Shown here piece after piece: positions 11,276 to 22,266 of a DNA stretch of 57,192 nucleotides. The position numbers were made by a program, and so were the translations under genes. The stretch is from Reclinomonas americana ATCC 50394 (taxonomy: Eukaryota > Jakobida > Jakobea > Jakobida). The number at the start of each line of letters is the position of its first letter. Within the stretch, counting starts at the first letter, position 1. The stretch spans positions 22,300 through 79,491 of the forward strand of contig PS015262.1 in NCBI GenBank assembly GCA_048213135.1, read 5' to 3'. Below the pieces are notes generated by a model. It saw only the letters and a program-made list of their open reading frames with translations. It was not told the origin of the DNA and made no database searches.

Positions 11276-12613
11276 AGAGAGAGATGTTCGCTGTTCGTCA
11301 CTATGGTTTGCTCACGACGTGGTTTGTGTCACGCAGCGCAAGACATTGAGACGTCGGTCAGGAAGATGCAGGAGATGTGGGTGAGTGCATCTACGTAGTG
11401 TATGCGATTGTCGCGGTGCTCTGTTCGCTCACGGATCGCGCTTGCAGGAGGAGGAGGTCAACAACGGTTTGCATGTCGATATATCGTGCAGGGTTTTCCA
11501 TTGTGCCGGTGAACTCACGCTCCGAGTGCAGACTTGCGACAGACGCTGCAGGACATTGAGGATGATCAGAGCAAGCGCAAGCAGATGCGCTCGGAGTCTG
11601 TCGGCCTGCTCTCTGGTCAGGTGATCACCGCCAAGGACTTGGTCGACAACTCGATCGTTGGTCAGGCCGTGTCGCGCCTCGTCAACCGCGAGACCCTGAT
11701 CAAGAAGCTCACCGTCAAGTGGAACACCTCCATGTGCCGCCGAGTTGCGTTGGCGTGCAAGTGAGAAGCGCCGTTGGCCTATACTGCTCACACGAGACGC
11801 GCATTTTGCAGAAAGTGCGTTTCAACAAGACCGGAGGGAAACACGCCAATCGCTACTCTTGCATCGGCTTTGCGTGCATGCAGAAGGTGAGACGCAGAAG
11901 TGCCACGAAGACGTATTGCTGTGTCAATGGTTTCTGACAGTGTATGTAAAATCCTCCCAGTGCCGCTCGGACAGCGTCTACAAGGTGAGCATCATTCTCC
12001 CCTCAATGTCAGTGCTTTTTGTTGTGCATTGCGGTGGGCTAACGACGTTGTGTGCAGTACTCGTGTGGACCGGTGTGCTTGAAGGACATTAGCGGGTGCA
12101 AGAACGGCATCAAGGCCGGCGTGAAGTCGACGATGAAGTGGGTGGCCAAGACTGGTACGAGTCGCACATCTCTCTAGATCAGTCTGTTTGTCTTGTCTCC
12201 TCATATGACGCGCACAGCCATCAAGGCCGCCATCTCCGGCCAGCTGAGCCTGGTATCGGATGCCAAGGACGTCGGCAAGACGATTCTGGAGCACGCCATC
12301 AAGGTGCGTTGTTTATTTTGACTGCATGACGTGTGAAGCCACTGACTGATCTCCATGTGCTGTAGTTTGCACTGCTTAACACGTGCCCAGAGGGCTCTGG
12401 CACCTACACCGAGGACCAGTACCTGGCCGACCACAAGGCCTGCTACGATCAGGCGATTGACGAGAACCCGAAGCAGAAGAGCACCAAGGGTGAGGCGTCT
12501 CTTTCTTCGCTGCGATTCGTGTGCGTGAGGCTCACGTTCGTTTCGCAGGCTCGTACGTCAAGCTGATGGACGACCCGAACATTTCGCTCCAGGAGTGCCT
12601 GGAGAAGTTGTAA
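10774..12613 (+). CDS. Secreted acidic/Cys-rich protein, unknown family, 371 aa
   Basis: A complete eleven-exon model keeps frame throughout: 10774-10855, 10937-11224, 11337-11380, 11448-11466, 11532-11743, 11812-11886, 11961-11984, 12058-12154, 12218-12303, 12366-12489 and 12549-12613. It starts with a signal peptide (VVLFALLLAAVLIACTCVHA) and a likely cleavage before QDDD. An acidic helical region follows (EEEVERALDELLEEEDEDDE), then a charged helical section, then a Cys-containing C-terminal half (SCIGFACMQKC, YSCGPVCLKDISGC) and a helical tail ending QECLEKL. No catalytic motif or membrane anchor is visible after the signal peptide. Exon 4 is a 19-nt micro-exon. The donor after exon 5 is GTTGCG. 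It converges on the gene at 12819. I do not recognise the family and assign no function. Confidence 0.8.
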
Positions 12614-12818
12614 TAGCTGAACGGATGGATGTTTTTTTTAGTGTGTGTTGTTGTTTTTTCATGCTTCTTGCGTTACGCAGTGAGTCAACTGCACAGTGAA
12701 AATGTGCAGAAGTGTGCTTTATATACTCCCAGCAGTCGTCTCAAACAAACATCCTCTGTTGATTATCCTTTCTCCTCCCCCGCCCTTCCTCCCTCCCTCC
12801 CTCCACCTCTTCCCCTTT

Positions 12819-14318
12819 TCACGTTCTGAGTATATTGTCGAGATCCTGCTGCCCCAACTGCTCAGTCATCAGGCCGGCAACCATCGGCAGCACTGCGTAG
12901 GGGACGCTGACCACTGCATACGAGAGGAACGTGCGGACCGCAAACTCTACCATTTGCTCCCGCTGCATCCTCTCGTCCTGCTCTGGGGTGATGGCGACAC
13001 CGCTCGAGGTCCACGCCGCGCGTCGGTCAATCAGGCGCTCTACGCCGAGACCGTAGGTGCCGAGTGCGGCAGCCGCCGCCGCCCAGAAGCCGTTGCGTAT
13101 CGCCTGTCGCTGAACAGGCGGCAAATCACCAGTGACGACCTCGCCGAGAGCGCGCAGATACCGCCGCGCTCGATACTTGGTGCGACAAAAGGCCCACAGA
13201 AACGCCACACACGCCGATGCGCAGACGGCCACCACGGCCGAGTTGGCATTGCGCCGCCGGGCCTCGTCGACCGATGCAGGCGACATTTGAATCACGGGCG
13301 GTGTCAGCTGTCTTCGCACCTCCAACAGCGACACACCGCCACCACCACCACCACCATCATCGCCGCCCGCCTGTAGCGATCGACGTGCCATGTCGGTGGC
13401 CAGAGATTTGCTCTGCGACAATTCGAGGGCGGCCAACAGCGGCGCCGCAGCCTCAGGTCGCTCCCTGTGAACTGCATCACCCGCGGTGTCAGCTGGCGAA
13501 CCAACTCAGTGCATCTGCCATCACACGATCGCAACTCCACGGCGCCATGTGGCACACGACCCACGCAATGTTCATCTGCGACTCGGGCGCTCGCTCCTCC
13601 ATCACGAGACGCGCCACCACCTCCACGTAGTCGACCATGAGTCTCGCCTCGCTGTCCGACTGCGCCAGCACCGCCAACAACTCAGTGCTCTCGTGGCCAC
13701 CACGCCCGCTCGCCTGCAGACCCGCCAGCACCCGTCGCGTCATTGCCTCGCGCAGTGCAGCACCCATCGGCGTGGAGAACTCGTACTGCGCCACATTGCG
13801 CAGCGTCCGCATCGCCAACGAGTAGCCTGTCGACGACACGGATGGATGATCGACGAGTGCGGCCACGGAGGCAATCATGTGCCCACCGTCGTCGTTGTCG
13901 GCCAATGACGAGGCAAATACGCGCAGAAAGATCCGATTGGCGAGGAGATCGTTGGGATTGACGCGACTGATGCGTTCCAGCTGCTCGAGAGCGCGGCATT
14001 GTCGCGGCTGGTCGTCGGAGTCAGCGAGGCCCGTGCGGAGTGATGTGAGAAGCGATGATTGGTCTGCACGTACGCACATTGTGTGTGTGTGTGTGAGAGA
14101 GAGAGGATGAGTGCAGCAGGGTGGGAGACGCACCTTTGGTGGAGTACAGGTGTGCAGCGGAGAGGCCGACACCGCCGAGCCACGCAGCTCGCCAGGCCCA
14201 CAGAGTGCGCGGTCCTCGCACGGCCTCTGTGTGTGTGTGTGTGAGAGTGAATGAGCGAAGGATGCATGCTGTGCTTGTGTGCACACTCACCCAAGGCCAG
14301 GGCGTTCAGGCGCTCCAT
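12819..14318 (-). CDS. Helical-repeat membrane protein, unknown function, 442 aa
   Basis: Four exons keep frame: 14318-14291, 14226-14134, 14063-13502 and 13464-12819. The N-terminus (MERLNALAL..., then RTLWAWRAAWLGGVGLSAAH) is basic and then hydrophobic, suggesting a mitochondrial presequence or signal anchor. The central 200 residues are alpha-helical with an armadillo/HEAT flavour (ALEQLERISRVNPNDLL, MRTLRNVAQYEFSTPMG, LLAVLAQSDSEARLMVDYVE). The C-terminal third has a Gly run (GGDDGGGGGGG) and three hydrophobic helices (SAVVAVCASACVAFLWAF, FWAAAAAALGTYGLG, LSYAVVSVPYAVLPMVAGL). The last intron (13501-13465) is only 37 nt. I do not recognise the family; membrane location is inferred from hydrophobicity. 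Confidence 0.72.
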
Positions 14319-14357
14319 TCTTGTCTCACGTATTGAGGGGAAGTGCGATTATCGCCC

Positions 14358-14367
14358 TCGACGTCGA
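14358..14367. promoter_or_regulatory. TCGACGTCGA palindrome 40 bp upstream of a gene start
   Basis: A perfect palindrome identical to those at 428-437 and in 17600-17620. It lies 40 bp upstream of the minus-strand ATG at 14318, a plausible core-promoter distance. The 211-bp spacer 14319-14529 also holds the 3' UTR of the next minus-strand gene. Confidence 0.4.
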
Positions 14368-14529
14368 AGTTCGCTGCGATGAACGATTTGCAGATGGGCT
14401 CTCGAAGGCTTGGTGCACAGGTGGGTGCTGATTAGTTAGAAGAAGACGATGCCAAATGTTCACTGACCGACCACGCCCTCCCCCCACCCCCATTTCCCCC
14501 CAAGAAAACCAAAGAACAGGCGCCGGCGC

Positions 14530-17011
14530 TCACACCGGCAGGCACTCTCCATTCGGGCACCTGCCACCAAACATCTGCGGCACAATGTCTGGCTCGCACG
14601 ACTGCACCAGCGCGTTAGGGAAGACGGCCGTCTCAATGGCACCCGCAGAGTCCACGGTGATCTCGGCAACACGCCACCAACGGTAGTTGTTGGGGTTGCT
14701 GGTAGGCACTGCCAACGTGGTGGTGAAGCCGCGCTCGTCAAAGTACAGAACCGAGGCTGCCGAGGTGTGCAAACGCCGCTCGGTGTTGTAAGTGATGGGC
14801 TGGAAGACGCAGTAGACATATCTGCCGCTGAGCCCAAGCTGAGCGATCTCGGTGACCTCGGGGCCGAAGCCAGCGGTTTGGTCCGTGCTCAGAACGGCAT
14901 ACGGCTCCTCGTTGAAGGCGCCAAAGTTGTAAGGCATCGGCTGCCCCGTCTCCCTCGCTCGCACAGGTGCCGACGGCTCCGCCTCCAGCTTCTCGCCGGT
15001 CACGCTGAAGTTTCCGTCAAACTTGTAAACTGGCGACGCCACGATGTAGTTGTAGGGCGTGGACAAGTAGGCGTCCAAGTCGAGTGGTTGCTCGCCCCAC
15101 GTAAGGACAAAGCTGGCGGGGAAGCTGCCTGGAAGCCCGTCCAGCACCACGTCGCCCAAGTCCACAACCGAGCCAACCGGGGGCGTAGTAAGCGTCTGCT
15201 CGGCGTTCTTGATGCCACGATAGTCGACCTGCAATTTGACCGTCTCACCGCCGCCCTTGACAATCAGCGAGAAGCGACCATCGGAGTCAGCCGTGGCCCA
15301 GTAGCTCCCGATGTACGAGACGCCAGTTTGGATCACACTAGCGCCGGCGATGGGGGAGCCAGTGGGGGACACAACGCGGCCAGTGAAGCGAGCGACCGTC
15401 CACACCTGGTCGTAGTTCCAGAAGGTGAAATGGGTCACCCTGCGGGAGACACCACAGAAGGGTCATTAGAAACTTTGCGCTCGCGAAACAGCTTACAACG
15501 GGACGAGTAATCGTGACTCAACTGGCCGACCAGTGCACCATTGCTGTCCTTGGTGGCCACTCCGTCCTCGATCCAGATGCCGAGGTCCTCGTCAAAGTAC
15601 CAAAGCGGCACAGTGCTGGGCGCCGAGGCGGCCAAGGATGACGACAATGAGATTGTGGCGCCGACATTTGGATCCAGCTTCGGCACCACTCCGGACGGCA
15701 GAGGCGACAGCGTGAGCACGAAGAAGCCGAAGCTCTCGATGGGAGCGTCAGCGCCGGCCTGGGTGCGGCCAACGAAGAGACCGGGGAAGGCCAGGATGTC
15801 GGTGGGCGAGCTGTAGTCGAAGGCAGCCAGGTTGACCGTGACAGGGTCGGTAATGGGCGCCCCGGTCGCCTCGTCAATGAAAGCGTTCGGTGGGAAGGTG
15901 ATGTTGTGGGTGGAAGCGGTCACGTCTCCACCTGTCGACGGGTCGACAGATTGGATGACCTGCGCCGCGGTCATGCGCAAGACGGCCTGGTTGATCTCGC
16001 CCGCAAGCACAGCCACCACTTGGAAGCCATCGATGTAGCTCGACGGATTCGGCGCTGAGCCGAAGCTGGCGCCGATGACAACTTGGGGGCCTGCCTCCAC
16101 CGCGGCCAGGAGGAAGGATCCATCGAGGCCAGTGATGGTGCTGAGTGACTGGCTCTTTACAGAAACAGTGACGCCGATCAGTGGAAAATCGGACACGCTG
16201 TCGAGAACATAGCCGCGCAAGACTCCTCGGGCAACAGAGCTGAAGCCGCAATCAGTGAGTTCACAGCAAAAAAACCTTCATCGATCCCACGTACCATTCA
16301 CGATCCGAGGTGGCGGTGGGCGGTGCCAACTCCTGTTGGCCCGCCCCACACACCGTCCACACCTGGCACGCTCGGCTGGTGCCAGTCGAAACGTTGCAGG
16401 CAGTCTTGAGGAACTGGCCATCGGGGCACGCGCTGCAGTCCACCGTCACGGCCGGCTCAGTGAACGCCACGCAGGCGCTGGCCGAACCGCAAATGTTGTT
16501 GAAAGCGTAATTGTTGGGAAACTGGGCGCCGTTGCACTGGCCCTGTTGCCCTCCAGCGAAGCACTGGCAAAATGAGCCTCGGTTCAGGTTGACCGAGAGG
16601 TCCGAGCGGTTGCCGCAGAAGCACTTGCCATTGGTGTGGCAGAAGCCAAACCTGCAGAGGGTCGGGAAAAACTTTGAGACATGGACTCGCGCAACACACA
16701 CGCGACACATGTGTCTGAGTTGACGCAACGGGAAGCTGCACTGAGAGTCCACCGTGCAGGCACCACCACCAATCGGCAGCGCAGGCGCAATGGGCGACGC
16801 CGGTAGATCAGTGGCAGCGATGCACGCCGTGGCCGACAAACAAGTGCCAGCGGGAGCGCCGGCATACGAGTAATTGTCGGGGAAAGGGAAGCGATTGCAC
16901 TCGCCACGCAGGCCACCAGCAAAGCACTGGCAACGATCTCCGCGGTTGAGGTTCAAGCTGCCGTTGCTGCGGTTGCCACAGACGCAAGCCGAGGTCGCAC
17001 TGCGCGCGTCG

Positions 17012-17062
<51 letters not shown>

Positions 17063-17237
17063 TGTGTGTCTGCTGATCATGAAACAAAAGAAGAGGCGCA
17101 CACCTGTCGCAATAGCCAAACGGTGCGTTGCACTGATCGTCAGCTGAGCATCGGAAGGCGGCATGCGCGGAGACGGCCAGCATGATAGTCAGTGCGGTCA
17201 GCGAAACCGCCAAGAACATCGTCCGAGCCATTTTCAT
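14530..17237 (-). CDS. Secreted Cys-rich protein with carboxypeptidase-regulatory-like beta domains
   Basis: The ATG at 17237 opens a signal peptide (MFLAVSLTALTIMLAVSAHA) followed by a Cys-rich module (CSADDQCNAPFGYCDR). Two similar Cys-rich units follow, each with an N-x-N-R-G-x-x-C-Q-C-F-A-G-G motif (about 16980-16870 and 16610-16520). Then come two transthyretin-like beta sandwiches of CarboxypepD_reg type: MRGYVLDSVSDFPLIGVTVS at about 16220 and FTGRVVSPTGSPIAGASVIQ at about 15390. Each is followed by a beta-rich section; VLTWGEQPLDLDAYLSTP resembles the DLD motif of DUF2135-like domains, and PLWYFDEDLGIW resembles segments in CILP/FAM171-type proteins. There is no C-terminal membrane helix; it ends GGRCPNGECLPV, stop at 14530-14532. 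Likely secreted or surface-associated. One intron carries a (GT)n run. Function is unknown. Confidence 0.75.
17010..17068 (+). repeat. (GT)n microsatellite
   Basis: An almost uninterrupted GT run of about 50 bp in an intron of the minus-strand secreted-protein gene; on the sense strand it reads (CA)n. Confidence 0.85.
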
Positions 17238-17819
17238 GTCTGCGCACACGCACGCACACACACGCACGAAACCCGCCTGTGAGCAGCGAGTAACACGGTG
17301 TCGTGATGACACAGCACACACTCCACCGAAATGTGAAGTGGGTCCGCAGAGCTGGAGTGGTATGCTCTCGCGAGGGGGAACTTAATCTGTGGATGTTCCG
17401 CTTCTTCCTGATTGCATTGTTTTTTCCGACGGCCGCAACCACACGCGAATTCTTCCGGTGGTGATAAGTACACTTGTCCCACACTTAACGTTGAGGAGGC
17501 CTATGCAGCTAATACACATGTCAACTGTGCTTCTTGTGCTTCTTGCAAGCATGTGCGTGGTATGAGCTGAACGCACTACGTATATTACATGCAGAACGTC
17601 GACGTCGACGTCGACGTCGATCTCAAAGCTTCCAGTTGGGGCTCTTCACGTCAAGAAGAGACGCCTACATCGTGTGCACCAGCAGGCGATTAAGCAAGGA
17701 AGCACAACGTTGCGGGGGACACCACGTGAGCCACTGTGTTTCCGAACAATCCGCCGGCGTCTTGTCGTCCAGATTTTTTGCATTTCGTTTTTTTCCTCAC
17801 TCGTGTGAGAGACACCACC
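17238..17819. other. Divergent intergenic region
   Basis: 582 bp between the divergently transcribed starts at 17237 (minus) and 17820 (plus). It contains the (ACGTCG)4 palindromic array at 17596-17620. I find no convincing exon, tRNA or repeat family otherwise. The ACACAC/GCACGC stretch at 17240-17270 is simple sequence and could hold a 5' UTR intron. Confidence 0.6.
17596..17620. promoter_or_regulatory. Tandem palindromic array (ACGTCG)4A
   Basis: Four 6-bp ACGTCG repeats form overlapping copies of the TCGACGTCGA palindrome. The array lies 200 bp upstream of the ATG at 17820 and 360 bp upstream of the divergent ATG at 17237. Shared occurrence near other gene starts suggests a regulatory element; this is inference. 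Confidence 0.45.
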
Positions 17820-18273
17820 ATGGGTCTTCCTCACCTATACACGGTGTTCCTCTGCATTCCACTGGCCGTGTTTGTGCTCACCGTGGCCGACATCTCGCAC
17901 GTGGAGAGCGAGGCACCGCATGTGCACAGTGGTGTGCCGGATTCCCCCTCTGCGTATGCATGGAAAGCGCTCTCACGGTCACAAGCCGACGAGGTGATCT
18001 ATGAGCAACGCGCACGCGCAGCAGTGATGGCGCGCGATCATCATCGGCAGCGACAGTCGGGATTGGGATTGCGCGGAATCGGACCTTCTTCGTATGCATT
18101 GTTGGGCAACTCGACGCATTGTGGGTCGAGCACGCTGTTGCCGACGATGCTGGGTCGCTCGTCGTTTCTGCTGGTGATGGGAGTGTTCAGCTGGGTGGCC
18201 GCGCTGGCGGGGATTGGCGCGTTTGCGGTGCGTGCGGGGTTCGGAAGTGGAGTGACTGAAGCATGCATGGCGC

Positions 18274-18319
<46 letters not shown>

Positions 18320-20697
18320 TGCTGTCATCCTCAGTATTGCTGCTGCCGGGTTCACTGTTATCTTTCGTTTTGTTGTCTGCCGTGCTTTATCTCAATACGC
18401 AATCCTCTCTGTTGCCCATTCTCCAAGTCTTCGCTGTGGCCTGGGGAAACAAGAGTCAAAGAGTCCTTTGACGCCTGTCCTTGGTGATTCCACCTCAGCT
18501 TTCCTCCACGCTGCGCAGACCATTCTCCTCGCGCGCAAGTCATTTCCCCCCCTCGTGGACGACTTTGTGTTGACAGAGTCGCTATTGAGCATTCTGCTCT
18601 TTGCGACCTCATTTGCCGTGTGTGTCTGGGGCGCCTTTATCATCGAGCAAGTGGACCACACGTTTGATGCGTACGAGATCACCTTCTTTAGCGGCCACCT
18701 GGCGCTTCTCTCCAGCTGCCTGCCACTGGCCATTTTGCTTCTCCGATTGCGGGCCTGCGAAAGGACCGTGTACACGGCTTTTGAGGAGTCGCCAACGAGG
18801 TTAGCTGTGTTGACGCCGCTTCTTCTCGTGCACATGTCAATCGTGGGTTCGCTGGGTGTCATGTACACTCTCGGACACCACTTGCAAAAGTTTCGTGTGC
18901 GAGAGATGGAGAGTGAGAGGAAGAGAAAGAGAGCGAGCTTGCTTATTTGTTTCTGTGCTATCGCAGCTGGGTGGAGTCCACTGGTGCGTCGGCGAACGCA
19001 CAGCGACTGTTTGGGTTCACTGTCGCGTGGCTGTCGTTTTACTACCTCCACGAGTTCTTCACTGTTTACAAGGCGTTCACCGCGCCTCCCAAGAAACCAA
19101 AGGGGCATACCAAACACAGTCCTGAGACCAGCGACAAGGAGCCTTCATCTCAACACAGTTACGCGACCTTTCTGGCCGGCTTAATCAGCGGAGCGGTGCT
19201 GCCCCCGACGCTGATTGTGGTAGCACTCATGGGCGGTGTGGGTGTTCTGGCGGCGCTGTATCCCGGTGCGTGTAGTATTCTTTGCCTGTTTCCCATGTCA
19301 TGCCGCTCATCGTCACCTCTGCCCTCAGACGTGTTGGATTTCTTTGGCGAGCAGACCAAGCCAGTGGGCGGCTTTATTGTCGCTCTGTGTTGCGTGGCAG
19401 GAGTTCTCGGCGTGTTTCTGCCGCTGTTGCGCGTGGATGCGGCGAAACACAACGTGGGAGCGGTGGTGGTTCGTCAGTCGTTGTCGCACTCACGTGTAGT
19501 GTCGCTCACTCTTCAACGAACGCAGCAACGGCAACCGGAGCACCCACCGCGTGGAGGCTCTAGATCTGAGACAGTGTCTCCACGACAGAATACGTTGTCG
19601 CGAACGTCTAGTGCTGCCACAAGTGCCTCTGGAGATGTAGATTATGATGACAGACGCATGTCAACTTCAACCGAGCCCAGCCAGGTGCGGTCACTTTTTT
19701 TGCACGCCGATGAATATCGAGCAACGCTTCTGACTCCTACAAACAGCGCGAATCGAATGCGAAAGCGCATGATCATGATGACCACCACGAATTCAACATG
19801 GACACGTTCTTCTTGATCGGCTGGCTGGCCGAGATATTGTCGTGCACCTGCAACTTGATTTACTTTTTGGGGTGAGACTTGCGAGTACTAAGAAGCTGTG
19901 CAACTGTGAGGCGTATGCGCTCACCATTGTGTGCAGTGGTGACGCGTCCCTCCTGGACCCCGCGCCGGTGAACCGAGTGGCAAACAGTTGTGTGCGCATT
20001 TTTTTGTTGGAGTGTTGCGCTGTTTGCTGACCTGCTAACAGGTATCAGTACCGCCATTCACTTGATCGGCGCCCTGGCAATTGTCGTTCCACTCGTGGCC
20101 TTTGAGCACAATCCACTGTTGCGTGAGTGATCGTGGTGCATACTTGCAGTAGCATCCGCACTGACCTGTCGCGCGCACACACACAGCAAGGTGTTGACGT
20201 ACTGTCAGGAGAAACTGTGGCGAAAAGCGGTGGTGGTGATCGGCCTGACGATTTTGCTGTTTGGTGCGTTCGTGTTGGTCTCGGGTCGATGGGCCTGGGG
20301 GAAGCAACACCGCCCACTGTCGCGTAATGCTCACAGGCCAAGTGGTGCGACTGGGTCTGACGTACGTGGACAAGCTGCACCCCGACATTTCTGTGATTGT
20401 TTATGGCGGTGCGCAGTGCTTGCTGCTCGTGCTTGATATTTGATTATCTCACTTGTCCACTGGAACACAGACTTGCATTCCAAGCTCACCCCACTCGTCT
20501 TCAAGTTCCACGTGACGGCCATTGAGGTCATCACGGTGTTCCTGGTGACGCTGCTGAGGCGCACGAAAGCCGACAATGCTCCACAGTCTGTTGCTCTCGC
20601 GGTTGTTCCCGTGAACGAAACGGGCCGGAATCCCGAACAACAGAGACTGTTGCCAGCAGCTCGAGCACGGTCTGCAGCTGCAGGAGGTTCTTTGTAA
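17820..20697 (+). CDS. Multi-pass membrane protein, unknown family
   Basis: The ATG at 17820 opens a signal/anchor helix (LYTVFLCIPLAVFVLTVA). At least ten hydrophobic helices follow, including FLLVMGVFSWVAALAGIGAF, LLFATSFAVCVWGAFIIEQV, LALLSSCLPLAILLLRL, LLVHMSIVGSLGVMYTLG, LFGFTVAWLSFYYLHEFF, FLAGLISGAVLPPTLIVVAL, FIVALCCVAGVLGVFLPLL, FFLIGWLAEILSCTCNLIYF, AIHLIGALAIVVPLVAF, VVVIGLTILLFGAFVLVSG and VTAIEVITVFLVTLL. A hydrophilic, Ser/Arg/Gln-rich loop lies around 19470-19690. An Asp/His cluster (AHDHDDHHEFN) just precedes the helix near 19800. The stop is TAA 20695-20697. The stretch 18230-18515 with a (CT)n run could be one long intron or could hide one more exon. It could also be two genes split near 19690. 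I do not recognise the family. Confidence 0.62.
18276..18313 (+). repeat. (CT)n microsatellite
   Basis: A CT/TC dinucleotide run of about 38 bp in the intron after the second membrane helix; it probably doubles as a polypyrimidine tract. Confidence 0.85.
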
Positions 20698-20985
20698 TCC
20701 TGTGTCGCTTGTTACTGAATGCATATGGCGAATGATGATGCTGTCGGTAAGAGCAAGATGCTTTCTCTGTGTGTTGGATCACGTGCACCTTCAAGACGTC
20801 GCAAACTCGGCGCCGGCTGTCACGTCTTGTCACCATGCAGAAATGCCAGTATTCGACACTTCGACTTTCACATTGTTTTCGCGATCTTTCAGCTGCTGGC
20901 GTGCTCAAGATGGTGATCATGCAGCTTGCCGCGTTGCTGTGGTGATTTTCCGCGAAATTTCATACGAATATCGGACGACTTCGTA
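20698..20985. other. Intergenic spacer without recognisable gene
   Basis: 288 bp between the stop of the multi-pass protein and the start of the Kelch gene. Short open frames exist on both strands but none has convincing composition, splice signals or homology. Presumably it holds the 3' UTR of one gene and the promoter of the next. Confidence 0.5.
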
Positions 20986-22235
20986 ATGTCTCACGCGCGA
21001 GGGCGGCCCAAAGTACGCCACCCTGACACACACACACACTCTCTCTCTTTAAGCTCCCCTCCATCACGCACACACACACTCTCTGTCTCACGCGCGCGTG
21101 TATGCTCACTGGACTTCTCATTTCACAGTGGCGCAAGTTGCACCCAACGATCACCGGCTGGGAGCAGCTTCTGCACCCGCGTGAGCGACCCACGCACATT
21201 CCGCCGATCCGTCTTCCACTGGTCACCGATGCGCGCAGTGTGGTGACGGGAGTGAAGCGCCTGCAAACACCGCCACCACCTCCGCCGCCGNNNNNNNNNN
21301 NNNNNNNNNNAGAATGCCAGGAGCAGAAGAAGGATTTGACGATGGAGAGACGGACACTGAGATGAGAAAGAGAAACACAGTGGAAGAGAGAGGTGACAGA
21401 AAAGCGATTGAGGGTTACTCAGGAAACGAGATACAGCCTTGAGTTAGTGCGACACAGGATACACATGATGGCAGGCAAGCAACGAGAAGAGATAAACACC
21501 AGCAAGATGAGAGACACTGCAAAGGGTCCAGAACGATTTAGAAGAAGGCCTTGAGAGAGGTCGTGTCTGCGCTGAGCAGCAACAGCAGCCGTTGCCATCC
21601 CTGTTGGTATCCCCCTCTTTGTGTTTCTCCGACAGCACTTTGTTCAGCGCATCTGTCTTCGAGTTGATGGCAGTTTAACTCTTTTCACACGCGTATGCGC
21701 TCTCTTCCCGCATGTTTCTCTCCGTCTTTTGCATCCCTTTCCCTCTTCCTCCTCCTCTCTTCCCTCCTCTGCACTCTTCTCTTTTCTTCTCCCCTCCCTC
21801 TCTCCCGCTCTGTGCCTCGTCGCCTTCTTGTTACACTCACCACCGCTGTCCCCCCTCTCCTCACAGCTCTCCGTACCACCGAGAAACCGTGTCGCTGATC
21901 GCCCAGGAAGTGGGCACACTGGCCAGCGATCTCAAGTGGGATGCCGAGGTCTCGTCCCGTGTCCATCTCCCTGATCCTGCATTCTGCAAACATGCTGACG
22001 GTTTTCTTTCTTCTTCTTCTCCACCGCCACAGGCACCTCCCGATGACCCTTTCGAGGACATGCGTGGAGTGCCGATGCCGCCGATGCGGTGGAATCACTG
22101 TGCGTTCCGCCTGTCGGCCACCGAGATGGTGTTGTTTGGCGGGTGGGATCGGCAGCGGTGGATGAATGACACGTTTGTGTTCAACGTCGGTGTGTGTATG
22201 TGTGGTCGTGTCAGTCGTCTGTGGCCAAGGGCACT

Positions 22236-22266
<31 letters not shown>

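Noticed and set aside
14379-14420. A plus-strand ATG followed by MNDLQMGSRRLGAQ and a GTGGGT donor-like site, perhaps a new gene start.
   Set aside because: No compatible downstream plus-strand exon exists; the region is the spacer between two minus-strand genes.
20719-20935. Small plus-strand frame beginning MHMANDDAVGKSKM and an overlapping minus-strand frame.
   Set aside because: Neither has a supporting homologue, splice structure or codon bias; left as intergenic.
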